The notes under the pieces are model-generated. The model was not told where the DNA came from. It ran no database searches and saw only the letters and a program-made list of their open reading frames with translations. A stretch of 64,000 nt of DNA from Caldicellulosiruptor kronotskyensis 2002 (GTDB lineage: Bacteria; Bacillota; Thermoanaerobacteria; Caldicellulosiruptorales; Caldicellulosiruptoraceae), in NCBI RefSeq assembly GCF_000166775.1, contig NC_014720.1, positions 1,079,501 through 1,143,500 of the forward strand. Direction: 5' to 3'. A program made the position numbers and the translations under genes. Positions 9,934 to 19,131 of the stretch are shown piece by piece. Each line of letters starts with the position of its first letter. The first letter of the stretch is position 1.

Positions 9934-10569
9934 ATGAAGGGTGTTATAATCTCAAATGGCAAGATTGCAGACAAGTCATTTTATGATGAACATATGAAAG
10001 ATGCTGATTTTATAATTTGCTGTGACGGTGGAGCAAACGTAGCATACAAATATGGTTTTGTGCCAAACTTGATAATAGGCGATTTTGACTCTGTAGATAA
10101 AAAAGTTTTGGAATATTTTAAAACTAATGGTATAAAAATAATAGAATTTCCTTGTGAAAAGGATAAAACAGATACACAGATTGCCATTGAGTATTTAGCT
10201 GAGAATGGGTTTGACGAGGTGGTAATGCTTTCTTGCACTGGCAAAAGACTTGACCATGTTCTTGCAAACATAAGTCTTTTGTATTATTTGCTTGAGCACG
10301 ACATAAAGGGCGCAATAGTAGATGAAAATAACATAATCATGATGACAAGAAACAAAATAAAAATTCATGGGAAAAAAGGACACTTGCTTTCTTTACTTCC
10401 ATACACACAAACTGTAAGTGGTATTTGTACCAAAGGTTTGTATTATCCTTTAGAAGATGGTATGATGGAGTTTGGAAATCCTTATGGTGTGTCAAATGTT
10501 ATTATTGAAGATGAAGCAATTGTTGAGGTAAAAGATGGGGTATTGTTGGTAATATTATCAAGTGATTAA
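9934..10569 (+). CDS. thiN: Thiamine pyrophosphokinase
   Basis: Transfers pyrophosphate from ATP to thiamine to give TPP. Motifs: CDGGANVAYKYG, LIIGDFDSVDKK and the FPCEKDKTDTQIAIEYL segment, then CTGKRLDHVLANI, all typical of the TPK catalytic domain. The 211 aa length is normal for the bacterial YloS/ThiN type. It stands 30 bases after polC with its own GGAAAGGG site. No TPP riboswitch is visible in front of it. Confidence 0.93.
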   Translation: MKGVIISNGKIADKSFYDEHMKDADFIICCDGGANVAYKYGFVPNLIIGDFDSVDKKVLEYFKTNGIKIIEFPCEKDKTDTQIAIEYLAENGFDEVVMLSCTGKRLDHVLANISLLYYLLEHDIKGAIVDENNIIMMTRNKIKIHGKKGHLLSLLPYTQTVSGICTKGLYYPLEDGMMEFGNPYGVSNVIIEDEAIVEVKDGVLLVILSSD

Positions 10570-10629
10570 ATTCGATAAAAGTAATCATACTAATGAGTAG
10601 ATGCTCCATCAAAAAGGGGGTCAAAACTT

Positions 10630-10905
10630 ATGCTCGGATTTATAATGACCCTGATTGTTGCGGCAATTGCAGGATATATAGGCGATGCGCTGACCAAGTA
10701 TAAAATGCCAGGCGGATTTATTGGAGCTATGATTGCTGGACTTGTCGGGTCTTGGATTGGAGCATATATTCCGTTTTTCAGGAAACTTGGTCCTGTGATT
10801 GCTGGTATTCCTATTATTCCAACCATCCTCGGTGCGGCAATATTTATATTTGTGCTGGGACTTTTCAGAAAAGGTGCCGAAGAGGCAACCAAACAACAGC
10901 AATAG
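10630..10905 (+). CDS. Small glycine-rich membrane protein, GlsB/YeaQ/YmgE-like
   Basis: A 91 aa hydrophobic protein with about three membrane segments rich in Gly and Ala (FIGAMIAGLVGSWIGAYIP). This layout matches the transglycosylase-associated GlsB/YeaQ family of small stress-linked membrane proteins, whose biochemical role is not well established. AAGGGGG is placed about 11 bases before ATG 10630. A strong terminator follows, so it ends a transcription unit. The family call rests on the Gly-rich helices and length. Confidence 0.75.
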   Translation: MLGFIMTLIVAAIAGYIGDALTKYKMPGGFIGAMIAGLVGSWIGAYIPFFRKLGPVIAGIPIIPTILGAAIFIFVLGLFRKGAEEATKQQQ

Positions 10906-10912
10906 TAAAATT

Positions 10913-10952
10913 TGGCTGATAAGGAAAGGCTCCTTATCAGCCTTTGTTTTTG
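10913..10952 (+). terminator. Rho-independent terminator
   Basis: Perfect 12-base stem, GGCTGATAAGGA (10913-10924) with TCCTTATCAGCC (10931-10942), followed by TTTGTTTTT. It closes the small membrane protein gene. Confidence 0.92.
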
Positions 10953-11102
10953 GTAAGATAGTTTAGACATGTTATCTAAAAGGTTTTTGAAAAGTTTGTT
11001 TAAAAAATCAATAGTTTTTAATCGCAAATAATTGTATAGTCTATATTAGAAGAAGATTTATTACAAGTTTATATACAATACTGTGTAGGAGGTAAAAGAA
11101 AA

Positions 11103-12215
11103 GTGGCAAGTGTAAGATTAAAAGGTGTTTACAAGAGATATCCTGGTGGTGTTACAGCTGTTTCTGACTTTAACTTAGATATTGAGGACAAGGAATTCAT
11201 AGTTTTGGTAGGACCATCTGGTTGTGGTAAGACAACAACACTGAGAATGATAGCAGGTCTTGAAGAGGTAACAGAAGGCGAAATCTACATAGGGGACAAG
11301 CTGGTAAACGACGTTCCACCAAAGGATAGAGACATTGCAATGGTTTTCCAGAACTATGCTCTGTATCCTCACATGACAGTTTTTGAGAATATGGCATTTG
11401 GTCTCAAGCTCAGAAAGTTTCCAAAAGATGAGATAAAAAGACGTGTACATGAAGCAGCTAAGATTTTGGGAATTGAGCACCTGCTTGACAGAAAACCAAA
11501 GGCTCTGTCCGGTGGTCAGAGACAGAGAGTGGCTTTAGGTCGTGCCATTGTGAGAGAACCAAAGGTATTCCTCATGGATGAGCCTCTTTCAAACTTGGAC
11601 GCAAAGCTCAGAGTCCAGATGAGAGCAGAGCTATCTAAACTTCACAAGAGACTTGGAACAACATTCATCTACGTTACACACGACCAAACAGAAGCTATGA
11701 CAATGGGTACAAGAATTGTTGTTATGAAAGATGGATTTATCCAGCAGGTAGACACACCACAGGTTCTGTATGAGCAACCTGCAAACCTGTTTGTTGCAGG
11801 TTTCATTGGTTCGCCACAGATGAACTTCATTGAATCAAGAATTGAGCAAAAGGATAAGAACTTATATGTTGTATTTGGAAACAACGCAATAAAACTCCCA
11901 GAAGGAAAGGCAAAGAAAGTTGAAGAACTCGGCTATGTTGGGAAGGAAGTTATAATGGGTATTAGACCAGAAGATTTGCACGATGAAGAGATATTCCTGC
12001 AGACAGCTCAGGATGCTGTTGTTGATGCAGATGTTGATGTTGTTGAGATGCTTGGTTCTGAAACACTTTTATATGTTGTTGTTGATGGTCTTAACCTCAT
12101 TGCGAGAGTTGATCCAAGGTCAAAGGCAAAAAGTGGCGACAAGATCAAACTTGCGTTTGACGTTAACAGAATTCACCTGTTTGATAAAGAAACAGAGAAG
12201 GCTATTGTTCACTAA
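11103..12215 (+). CDS. msmK: Sugar ABC transporter ATP-binding protein, UgpC/MsmK/MalK type
   Basis: A 370 aa ATPase that would power carbohydrate ABC importers. Walker [17 protein letters not shown] (near residue 37), Q-loop FQNYALYP, signature [14 protein letters not shown], Walker [16 protein letters not shown], and H-loop YVTHDQTEA are all intact. The C-terminal third (from about 240) is the TOBE/MalK regulatory domain. There is no permease or binding protein next to it, and terminators bracket it. In Firmicutes such orphan MsmK/UgpC ATPases often serve several sugar importers, and I infer the same here. GTG 11103 is 10 bases behind AGGAGG. Confidence 0.92.
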   Translation: MASVRLKGVYKRYPGGVTAVSDFNLDIEDKEFIVLVGPSGCGKTTTLRMIAGLEEVTEGEIYIGDKLVNDVPPKDRDIAMVFQNYALYPHMTVFENMAFGLKLRKFPKDEIKRRVHEAAKILGIEHLLDRKPKALSGGQRQRVALGRAIVREPKVFLMDEPLSNLDAKLRVQMRAELSKLHKRLGTTFIYVTHDQTEAMTMGTRIVVMKDGFIQQVDTPQVLYEQPANLFVAGFIGSPQMNFIESRIEQKDKNLYVVFGNNAIKLPEGKAKKVEELGYVGKEVIMGIRPEDLHDEEIFLQTAQDAVVDADVDVVEMLGSETLLYVVVDGLNLIARVDPRSKAKSGDKIKLAFDVNRIHLFDKETEKAIVH

Positions 12216-12226
12216 GATTAAAATTA

Positions 12227-12266
12227 AGCCCTTGCCATGTGGGAAAGTGTGGCAGGGGCTTTTTGT
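12227..12266 (+). terminator. Rho-independent terminator after msmK
   Basis: AGCCCTTGCCA (12227-12237) pairs with TGGCAGGGGCT (12250-12260), one G-T pair, then TTTTTGTTTT. It isolates the ATPase gene from the regulator downstream. Confidence 0.9.
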
Positions 12267-12278
12267 TTTCAAAAACCT

Positions 12279-12307
12279 TTTACAACTTCAGAGAAAAAAA
12301 GTATAAT
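12279..12307 (+). promoter_or_regulatory. Sigma-A-type promoter for the CdaR-like gene
   Basis: TTTACA (12279-12284), 17-base spacer, TATAAT (12302-12307). It lies just after the terminator and 43 bases before the ATG 12351 start, so it should drive the regulator and possibly the ftsEX operon behind it. Confidence 0.75.
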
Positions 12308-12350
12308 AGAGTTATAAAATACTATTGAGAAAAGGGTGAGGTATTGCGTT

Positions 12351-13445
12351 ATGATGACACAGAAGGTTATTGATGTTTTAGAGCAGGCAAAAGACATCAT
12401 CGACGATGAATTTGGATATATTGAAGCTGATGGTAGAGTTATCTACAGCTCAAATCCACTTTCTCAAAACAGGATAAACACAGTTGCAATTGACATGATA
12501 AAAACTGATACAGACCTTGAGATATTTGAAGGTCGCACATACAAGGTTTACAGAAGCCAGACAGATACCTATGTTCTTTATATAAACAACACAGAACCTC
12601 ATGCTGAAAAGCTTTTGGATATGTTAAACCTTGTTGTGATGAAAGCAAAAGAGCCAGCATCTGCGTATGATAAAAAGTTGTTTATAAAAAATCTTTTGTA
12701 TGACAACATCCTACCAGGTGAAATCTACACAAAGGCAAGAGAACTTCACATTGCAACAGGTGCAACAAGGGTTGTGTTTGCTATCTATATTCCAAATGCA
12801 AAAGAGATTAAAGATGTGAATATCGGTGAGATTTTGACAAGCATATTCCCAAAGAGCACAAAAGATTTTATTATCCAGCTTGACAACAATATTCTGGTAT
12901 TCATAAAAGAGTTAAAACCAGGTTCAAATGATGAGGATGCATACAAGGTTGCAAGGATTATACTTGACACACTCAACTCAGAACTTTTGCTCAAGGCATA
13001 TATTGGAATTGGCTCTGTTGTCGATGACATAAAAGAACTTTCAATGTCTTATAAGGAGGCAGAAGCAGCGCTCAAAATAGGCTACATCTTTGAAAAGGAC
13101 AAGTATATTGTGAGCTATCACAAGCTCGGCCTTGGAAGACTTATATATCAGATGCCGACAAAACTTTGTGAGATGTTCTTGGAAGAGGTCTTCAAGGATG
13201 TAAAACTTTCTGATTTTGACCCAGAACTCATACAGACTGTTGAGATGTTCTTTGAATGCAACTTGAACGTCTCAGAGACAGCAAGACAGCTTTATATTCA
13301 CAGAAATACCTTGGTTTACAGACTTGACAAGATAGAAAGAATGATAGGGCTTGACCTTAGAAAGTTCGAAGATGCTATTATCTTCAAAATGGCTATGCTT
13401 GTAAATCAGTATTTAGAGTATACAAAAGGTAACATTACATTTTAA
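12351..13445 (+). CDS. CdaR/PucR-family transcriptional regulator
   Basis: A 364 aa regulator. The C-terminal 60 residues are the PucR-type helix-turn-helix (NLNVSETARQLYIHRNTLVYRL, read as two adjoining pieces), preceded by a GGDEF-like middle region (about residues 130-270) and an N-terminal sensory region. In other species CdaR-like proteins respond to sugar diacids or similar ligands; the ligand here is unknown. I prefer ATG 12351, or ATG 12354, over a GTG at 12336, because GGTGAGG at 12335-12341 overlaps the GTG. Only 22 bases separate it from ftsE with no terminator, so read-through into the division genes is likely. Confidence 0.85.
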   Translation: MMTQKVIDVLEQAKDIIDDEFGYIEADGRVIYSSNPLSQNRINTVAIDMIKTDTDLEIFEGRTYKVYRSQTDTYVLYINNTEPHAEKLLDMLNLVVMKAKEPASAYDKKLFIKNLLYDNILPGEIYTKARELHIATGATRVVFAIYIPNAKEIKDVNIGEILTSIFPKSTKDFIIQLDNNILVFIKELKPGSNDEDAYKVARIILDTLNSELLLKAYIGIGSVVDDIKELSMSYKEAEAALKIGYIFEKDKYIVSYHKLGLGRLIYQMPTKLCEMFLEEVFKDVKLSDFDPELIQTVEMFFECNLNVSETARQLYIHRNTLVYRLDKIERMIGLDLRKFEDAIIFKMAMLVNQYLEYTKGNITF

Positions 13446-13467
13446 AAAACATTGTAGGTGACAAAGG

Positions 13468-14187
13468 ATGGTAAAGTTTATAAATGTGAGCAAAAGGTAT
13501 CCAAATGGGGTGCTTGCGCTCACAAATATCAATTTGACCATTGAAAAAGGCGAGTTTGTATTTTTGGTTGGTTCAAGCGGGGCAGGAAAATCTACAATTG
13601 TAAAGCTTCTTTTGAAAGAGATTGACCCAACTGAAGGAGAGATTATTGTTGGAGAGTACAAGCTCACACAGCTTCCAAAAAGGGAGATACCATATTACAG
13701 AAGAAAGATTGGAATAGTATTTCAGGATTTTAGACTTCTTCCCAACAAAACTGTATATGAAAATGTGGAGTTTGCTATGCAAATAACAGGAGCACCTGCA
13801 AAAATCATCAGAAGACAGGTTCCTTATGTTCTTTCATTGGTAGGGCTTGCGCACAAGGCAAAATGTTACCCGCACGAGCTTTCAGGCGGTGAACAGCAGC
13901 GGGTTGCCTTGGCGCGAGCAATTGTAAACAAGCCCAACTTGCTTGTAGCTGATGAGCCAACAGGTAACTTAGACCCTGATACATCATGGGAGATAATGAG
14001 GCTTTTAGAAGATATTAACAAGAGAGGAACAACTGTGCTTGTTGCAACACATGCTAAAGAGATTGTTGATAGCATGAGAAAAAGGGTTGTGGCGATTGAC
14101 TGTGGCAGAATTGTAAAAGATCAGCATAGAGGAGTTTACAGCTATGAGTCTTCAGACAATCAAGTACTTTTGCAAAGATGGATTTAA
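13468..14187 (+). CDS. ftsE: Cell division ATP-binding protein FtsE
   Basis: ATPase of the FtsEX complex, which transmits ATP hydrolysis to periplasm- or wall-side murein hydrolases. Walker A GSSGAGKSTIVKLLL, Q-loop FQDFRLLPNKTVYEN (diagnostic for FtsE), signature LSGGEQQRVALARA and Walker B LLVADEPTGNLDP are intact. At 239 aa it is slightly longer than many FtsE because the 3' end extends 44 bases into ftsX. The start is ATG 13468 behind AGGTGACAAAGG. Confidence 0.95.
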   Translation: MVKFINVSKRYPNGVLALTNINLTIEKGEFVFLVGSSGAGKSTIVKLLLKEIDPTEGEIIVGEYKLTQLPKREIPYYRRKIGIVFQDFRLLPNKTVYENVEFAMQITGAPAKIIRRQVPYVLSLVGLAHKAKCYPHELSGGEQQRVALARAIVNKPNLLVADEPTGNLDPDTSWEIMRLLEDINKRGTTVLVATHAKEIVDSMRKRVVAIDCGRIVKDQHRGVYSYESSDNQVLLQRWI

Positions 14188-15028
14188 AAACATTTTTTTA
14201 AATAAGACCATGGCTGCTGCTTCTATTTCTATAGTGGTGGCAGCCTTAACTGTGGTTGGGATATTTATTGCAATCGGGATTAATCTGGAGTATATCTCAC
14301 AGCAGATAGAAAAGACGGTTGATATAAGGGTGATACTACAAAAAGGTCAGGAAGAAAAAGTGGTTGTGATTGAGGAGTATTTGAGGAAAAATGCTTTGGT
14401 TCGAGAGTTTAAATACATAAGTCCACAGATGGCTCTTCAAGATTTGAAAAATAAGCTTGGTAAAAATGCGTTTTTGCTTGAAGGACTTGAAAAAGACAAT
14501 CCTCTGCGGGGATACTTTGTAGTAAAGCCTGTAAAGATTGAATACACTAAAAAACTTGCCGAAGAATTAGAAACCTTAGATGGTGTTGCTCAGGTTTATT
14601 TTCCTTCTGAGACGGTGGAAAAGCTTAAAAGGATTTTGAAGATAATAAATCTTTTTTGCATACTTTTAATTTTGGGTCTTTATATAGTTGCTATATTTAT
14701 AATTGCCAATACTATCAAAATAACCCTCTTTGCAAGGCGAAGAGAAATCTCAATTATGAGATATATTGGTGCAACTAACAGGTTTATAAGCGGACCTTTT
14801 GTGGTTGAAGGATTTATTATAGGCATTTTAGGTTCGATTTTAGCATATGCCATTGTTCTGTTATTTTATCACTATGCAATAAGGTACCTTTCACAAACTA
14901 TTACCTTTGTTGATTTTGTCAACATTTCTATTTACAAGTACAAAATATTAGGAGTGTTTATACTTACAGGAAGCATGGTAGGCATACTGGGAAGCTTAAT
15001 TTCTCTAAGAAGGTACTTAAAAGCCTGA
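14144..15028 (+). CDS. ftsX: Cell division permease FtsX
   Basis: Membrane partner of FtsE. The 294 aa protein has one N-terminal membrane helix (MAAASISIVVAALTVVGIFI), an extracellular loop of about 120 residues that would contact a wall hydrolase activator, and three C-terminal helices, with the MacB/FtsX feature RREISIMRYIGAT between them. The start overlaps ftsE by 44 bases; GGAG at 14131-14134 supports ATG 14144. The next gene encodes an EnvC-like protein, the usual FtsX partner. Confidence 0.94.
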   Translation: MSLQTIKYFCKDGFKNIFLNKTMAAASISIVVAALTVVGIFIAIGINLEYISQQIEKTVDIRVILQKGQEEKVVVIEEYLRKNALVREFKYISPQMALQDLKNKLGKNAFLLEGLEKDNPLRGYFVVKPVKIEYTKKLAEELETLDGVAQVYFPSETVEKLKRILKIINLFCILLILGLYIVAIFIIANTIKITLFARRREISIMRYIGATNRFISGPFVVEGFIIGILGSILAYAIVLLFYHYAIRYLSQTITFVDFVNISIYKYKILGVFILTGSMVGILGSLISLRRYLKA

Positions 15029-15072
15029 AAATCAAGCCTCTTTTGTCTTTTGTAAAAGAGGGGGTTTGGCTG

Positions 15073-16212
15073 TTGAAAAATAAACTAAAAATTTTCTCTA
15101 TTTTGCTTGTATTTGTTATTTTTTTTGAAACTGCTGTATCAAGTACCTTAAAAGAGTATCAAAGCAAGCTAAAGTCTATTGAAAAGAGCAAGCAAAAGAC
15201 ACAGCAGAAGATAGTAGAAGTTAAAAAACAGCAAAAGCAGGTCTTATTACAAATAGATAATCTTGACAAAAAGATTGATAATGTAGAAGGAAAAATAAGA
15301 AATTTAAAAGCAAACATTGCATCTGTTGAAAACAAGATTTTGCAGACAGAGGCTGAACTTAATGAAGAAGAAAAAAGGAAAGAAATGTATTATGAAAAGT
15401 TTAAAGATAGAATAAGATGTATTTATGAGCTAAATACTGTCTCTGTATCGTATATTGAAATGCTACTTGACTCTCAAAACCTTTCAGATTTTTTTACAAG
15501 AATGTATCTTTTTAACGATATAATTGAATATGATAAGCAAATACTAAATGAGTACACAAAGAGCATTGAGACTATCAAAAATAAGAAAGAAGAACTTGTA
15601 CTGCTAAAGGAAGACTTGAGTAGAGAAAAGAGGGAGCTTGAAAACTACCAAGCTTCTCTTTTGGCGGAGCAAAATGAAAAGAAAAAACTTTTGTTGGAAC
15701 TTGAAAAAGAGCAAGATAAATTGGAAAAGATGCTTGATGAACTTGAAGAGATTTCAAATGAGCTTTCCAAGAAAATAAAGGAGATTTTGGCAAGACAGAA
15801 GACAAAACGCATATATAAAGGTGGCAAGCTCTTGTGGCCGCTTGAGGGGTATTATGGGATAACATCATATTTTGGTATGAGATTTCATCCAATTTTGAAG
15901 AAAAACAAAATGCACACAGGGATAGACATTGCAGCACCATATGGAGCAAGTGTTTTAGCAGCAGCAGACGGTGATGTGATTTTAGCCGGATGGGTGTCTG
16001 GTTATGGTAAGACTATCATTATAGATAATGGTAGTGGTATTTCAACTTTATATGCTCATCTTTCTACAATAAAAGTCTCAATAGGGCAGAAGGTGAAAAA
16101 AGGTGAGACTATAGGTTATGTTGGAGCTACGGGATATGCCACCGGGCCTCACCTTCATTTTGAAGTTAGAATAAACGGCGATGTTACTGATCCGCTTAAT
16201 TTCCTAAGATAA
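15073..16212 (+). CDS. EnvC-like murein hydrolase activator with LytM (M23) domain
   Basis: A 379 aa exported protein: a signal peptide or anchor (residues 3-24), a long coiled coil (about 25-250), then a LytM/M23 domain. The LytM zinc site is complete: HTGID (H281), YAHLS and PHLHFEV. In its family it either cleaves cross-bridges or activates amidases under FtsEX control; with all residues intact it may be an active endopeptidase. The TTG start at 15073 follows GAGGGGG (15057-15063) and places the signal peptide at the very N-terminus; a TTG at 15043 is in frame but poorly placed. CtpA follows 15 bases downstream. Confidence 0.9.
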   Translation: MKNKLKIFSILLVFVIFFETAVSSTLKEYQSKLKSIEKSKQKTQQKIVEVKKQQKQVLLQIDNLDKKIDNVEGKIRNLKANIASVENKILQTEAELNEEEKRKEMYYEKFKDRIRCIYELNTVSVSYIEMLLDSQNLSDFFTRMYLFNDIIEYDKQILNEYTKSIETIKNKKEELVLLKEDLSREKRELENYQASLLAEQNEKKKLLLELEKEQDKLEKMLDELEEISNELSKKIKEILARQKTKRIYKGGKLLWPLEGYYGITSYFGMRFHPILKKNKMHTGIDIAAPYGASVLAAADGDVILAGWVSGYGKTIIIDNGSGISTLYAHLSTIKVSIGQKVKKGETIGYVGATGYATGPHLHFEVRINGDVTDPLNFLR

Positions 16213-16227
16213 GGAGCTGAAAAGAGA

Positions 16228-17421
16228 ATGAAAAAAAGACTTCAAACTTTTGCAATAGTTCTCATTACTGCAATTGTAACATATATTGCGACTACTTATA
16301 TCTATTTTGGAAGTCCTATATATACAAACAAATTAGTAACTAATCCTAAATTATCTAAGGTTATATGGCTTTTGAAAAAATATTACTATGAGCCTAAGGA
16401 TATAAGTGACCAAAAAATTATAGACGGTGCAATAGATGGTATTGCTGCAAGTATTGATGACCCATACACAGAGTATTTTACTAAAAAAGAATATGAAGAG
16501 TTCATGATACAAAGTAAGGGTACGTATTTTGGGGTAGGAGTAACAATAGAGCCTGGCGAACATTATATCGAAGTTGTAACACCGTTTGAAGGTTCTCCGG
16601 CGTACAAGGCGGGGATAAAACCAGGGGATAAGATTATAAAAGTAAATGGAATAAGTTTGACATCAAAAGATATAGAAAAGGCTGTAAGTTTGATGAGAGG
16701 ACCAAAAGGAACAAGCGTGACAGTTACAATTTTGCGCGATGGCAGCTCAAAGCCTATTGACCTTAAAATTGTCAGAGACGAGATAAAAATAAAGACTGTA
16801 TCTACTTCCATTTTTGAAAACAACATAGGTTATATCAAAATCACTAACTTTGATGAAAATACTCCTCAAGATTTTTACAATAGCTATGACAAACTCAAAA
16901 GTTCTGGCTGCCGTGGACTTATTATTGACCTGAGATTTAACCCTGGTGGGCTTTTAGAGTCTGTTGTTGATGTTGCAAGCAATTTTCTCAAGAAAGGACA
17001 GCTTATAGTGTATCTAAAGGATAGATACAATAACAAAGAGTATTTCAAATCATACAAAAATGGGGACACGGTAACGCCGCTTGTCGTGCTTACCAATAAG
17101 TATTCAGCGTCAGCTTCAGAGATATTAGCTGGATGTTTAAAAGACCAAAAGAGGGCAAAAATTGTTGGTGAGAAGACTTTTGGCAAAGGCGTTGTTCAGC
17201 AGGTATTTGACCTGGGAGATGGGTCTGCAATAAAAATAACGGTAAGCCAGTATCTTTTACCAAGCGGAGCATATATTCACAAAAGAGGAATAAAGCCAGA
17301 TATTAAAGTAGCTCAACCCAAAGAGTATCAGGACAAAATGAATGTTCCAATGGATAAAGATTTGCAGCTGAAAAAAGCTATTGAGATATTAAAGAGTGAA
17401 ATTTCAAAGAGCAAGTTTTGA
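16228..17421 (+). CDS. ctpA: Carboxy-terminal processing protease CtpA (S41)
   Basis: Secreted serine protease with an N-terminal membrane anchor (residues 5-30), a PDZ domain (about 95-180; SPAYKAGIKPGDKIIKVNG) and the S41 catalytic domain. The catalytic Ser is in SASASEILAGCL, and the Lys is in the following GEKTFGKGVVQQ. The 397 aa length is typical. In Gram-positives such proteases sit with EnvC-like hydrolases and may control their level; that role is inferred from the operon. AAGGAG precedes ATG 16228. Confidence 0.93.
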   Translation: MKKRLQTFAIVLITAIVTYIATTYIYFGSPIYTNKLVTNPKLSKVIWLLKKYYYEPKDISDQKIIDGAIDGIAASIDDPYTEYFTKKEYEEFMIQSKGTYFGVGVTIEPGEHYIEVVTPFEGSPAYKAGIKPGDKIIKVNGISLTSKDIEKAVSLMRGPKGTSVTVTILRDGSSKPIDLKIVRDEIKIKTVSTSIFENNIGYIKITNFDENTPQDFYNSYDKLKSSGCRGLIIDLRFNPGGLLESVVDVASNFLKKGQLIVYLKDRYNNKEYFKSYKNGDTVTPLVVLTNKYSASASEILAGCLKDQKRAKIVGEKTFGKGVVQQVFDLGDGSAIKITVSQYLLPSGAYIHKRGIKPDIKVAQPKEYQDKMNVPMDKDLQLKKAIEILKSEISKSKF

Positions 17422-17438
17422 AATTTGAGGTGCATATA

Positions 17439-18710
17439 ATGTTAAAGTTTTTCTGGCAGATATTTGAACTGACAGGACTTAGTATATTTCAACTTCTTTT
17501 TAGCTGGAACTTCTGGGTGGTAGTAATCTTGATTTCTTTTTTGTACAGAAGAGAACAGGAATTCGAACAGGCTGTGATTGGACACAACCGAGTCAGCCTT
17601 CTATACAAGGTTGTAGAGTCTTCTATCGCGGGACTTGTAGGAGGTTATATAGTTAGTTTAATTACCTTATTTTTTGGCATAGTAGTGGATGTGGATAGTT
17701 TTATGTATCTTTGGTATATTGCTTTGATTCTTGCACTAATAAATCCAAGATATCTCTGTTTTTCATATGCGGCCGGAATTATTTCGGTGATATCTCTCAT
17801 CTTCAAAAAACCAATTGTTGATATCTCAGGAATATTGGTAATTGTGGCAATACTTCATTTTGTTGAAAGTCTTCTAATTTTCTTGGATGGTTTTCGTGGG
17901 GCGATACCTGTTGTGATTGAGAGAAGAAAAAAAGAAGGCATTTTTTCAACCTCAGGTGCTTATCTTATGCAAAGGTTCTGGGCTATACCGATGGTAATAA
18001 TTGCATATAACTATCAGACCACCGCGCAGGTTGTTAAAATTGAGCTGTTTGAACCCTCATGGTGGCCTCTTTTTAAACCACAGAATCTTTTGCCAAATGC
18101 TATGCTTCTTATGACTCCCATTGTGGCTGCACTTGGATACGGAGATTTGGCGGTGGAAGATGAACCTGCTGTGATAAGCAAAAAAAGCGCTGGGATTTTA
18201 AGCATTTTCAGCGTTATTTTGTTTGCTATGAGCGCACTTTCATACAAGGTCTATGCTTTTAAGTGGGTGGCAGCTCTGTTTGCCCCAATGGCTCATGAAG
18301 GGATTATACTGTATCAGCAGAAGAGACAAAAAGAAGGAGATTCAATATTTGAAGCAGAGGAAAATAAAATAAAGGTGTTATATGTCGAAGAAAACAGTGT
18401 GGCAGCTAAGATGGGAATAAAACCGGGGGATATTATTCTTTCAATAAATGGTATTCAAGTTCAAAAAGAAGAGGATATAGAAAGAATATTTTCTGATGCA
18501 CAGATTTACCTATGGGTAAAAGCTATGGACAAAAGAGGAAAGATGAAAGAGCTATATTATCAGGACTATGAAAATGGAATAAGAAATCTTGGAATAATTG
18601 TTATTACTAAAAATGTGAGTGCTAATTATCAGCTTGAGTCTGATGGATATTTTATGTTTATAAAAAGTATAGCAAGAAGAGTAAAAAATTTTTTGTTCAA
18701 CAGAAGCTGA
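17439..18710 (+). CDS. Multi-pass membrane protein with C-terminal PDZ domain (MinJ-like layout)
   Basis: A 423 aa protein with about eight membrane helices across residues 1-290 and a PDZ domain at about 310-380 (AAKMGIKPGDIILSINGIQVQ). The same layout occurs in MinJ/YvjB-type division proteins, which in Bacillus link DivIVA to MinD, and in clostridial genes following ctpA. The exact role here is not established. GAGG at 17427-17430 supports ATG 17439; a TTG at 17418 would overlap the ctpA stop. It ends the ftsEX operon before a terminator. Confidence 0.8.
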   Translation: MLKFFWQIFELTGLSIFQLLFSWNFWVVVILISFLYRREQEFEQAVIGHNRVSLLYKVVESSIAGLVGGYIVSLITLFFGIVVDVDSFMYLWYIALILALINPRYLCFSYAAGIISVISLIFKKPIVDISGILVIVAILHFVESLLIFLDGFRGAIPVVIERRKKEGIFSTSGAYLMQRFWAIPMVIIAYNYQTTAQVVKIELFEPSWWPLFKPQNLLPNAMLLMTPIVAALGYGDLAVEDEPAVISKKSAGILSIFSVILFAMSALSYKVYAFKWVAALFAPMAHEGIILYQQKRQKEGDSIFEAEENKIKVLYVEENSVAAKMGIKPGDIILSINGIQVQKEEDIERIFSDAQIYLWVKAMDKRGKMKELYYQDYENGIRNLGIIVITKNVSANYQLESDGYFMFIKSIARRVKNFLFNRS

Positions 18711-18720
18711 ACTCTGGTAA

Positions 18721-18768
18721 AATTAAAGGGCGAAGCTATTGAGTCTTTGCCCTTTAATTTTTTGTTTT
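18721..18768. terminator. Terminator between the PDZ gene and the convergent small ORF
   Basis: AATTAAAGGGC (18721-18731) pairs with GCCCTTTAATT (18749-18759), and T-rich DNA follows on the + side. The right arm lies over the last codons of the reverse-strand ORF, so it could serve both strands. Confidence 0.85.
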
Positions 18769-19026
18769 TGAAAGAAAGTCCACCAAGATTGCTGCACCCA
18801 GTCCTTCAACGAATATGTAAACAGAATTTTGCAAAAATCCTTGGGCTAAGATTTTTAAGTCTATTTTGTCTGATACATAGTGCAATGACAAAATGTAAAA
18901 CTTTATTCCAATTAGTGCCATCACAATAGAAATAAGGCTTATCACAAGCAAAATTTTTTTTGAATAGATAGAAATTTTTTGAATAAAACTTTTCCTGCTC
19001 TTTTCTTTTTCCCTTTCTCTTTCCAC
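18754..19026 (-). CDS. Small membrane protein, unknown
   Basis: A 90 aa frame on the reverse strand with a very charged N-terminus (Glu, Arg, Lys alternating), then two hydrophobic segments (about residues 25-48 and 66-84). Its GTG start is preceded by AAGGTG at 7 bases. It fills an otherwise empty gap between two + strand units, which favours a real gene, but I recognise no family. The last codons overlap the terminator of the neighbouring operon. It could also be a chance frame in AT-rich DNA. Confidence 0.5.
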   Translation of the reverse strand: MEREREKEKSRKSFIQKISIYSKKILLVISLISIVMALIGIKFYILSLHYVSDKIDLKILAQGFLQNSVYIFVEGLGAAILVDFLSKTKN

Positions 19027-19131
19027 TTCTCTGCACCTTCTTTTTGTTCTTAAATCTTGTTTTGTAAGGTTATGATATCAAATTGCAGGGAAATATTCAA
19101 AGAAAATTTATGGATATCAATTTCTATATAT

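Noticed and set aside
11031..11079. Inverted octamers ATTGTATA and TATACAAT before msmK
   Set aside because: The arms are 33 bases apart and very AT-rich, expected by chance in such DNA; no promoter was convincingly placed.
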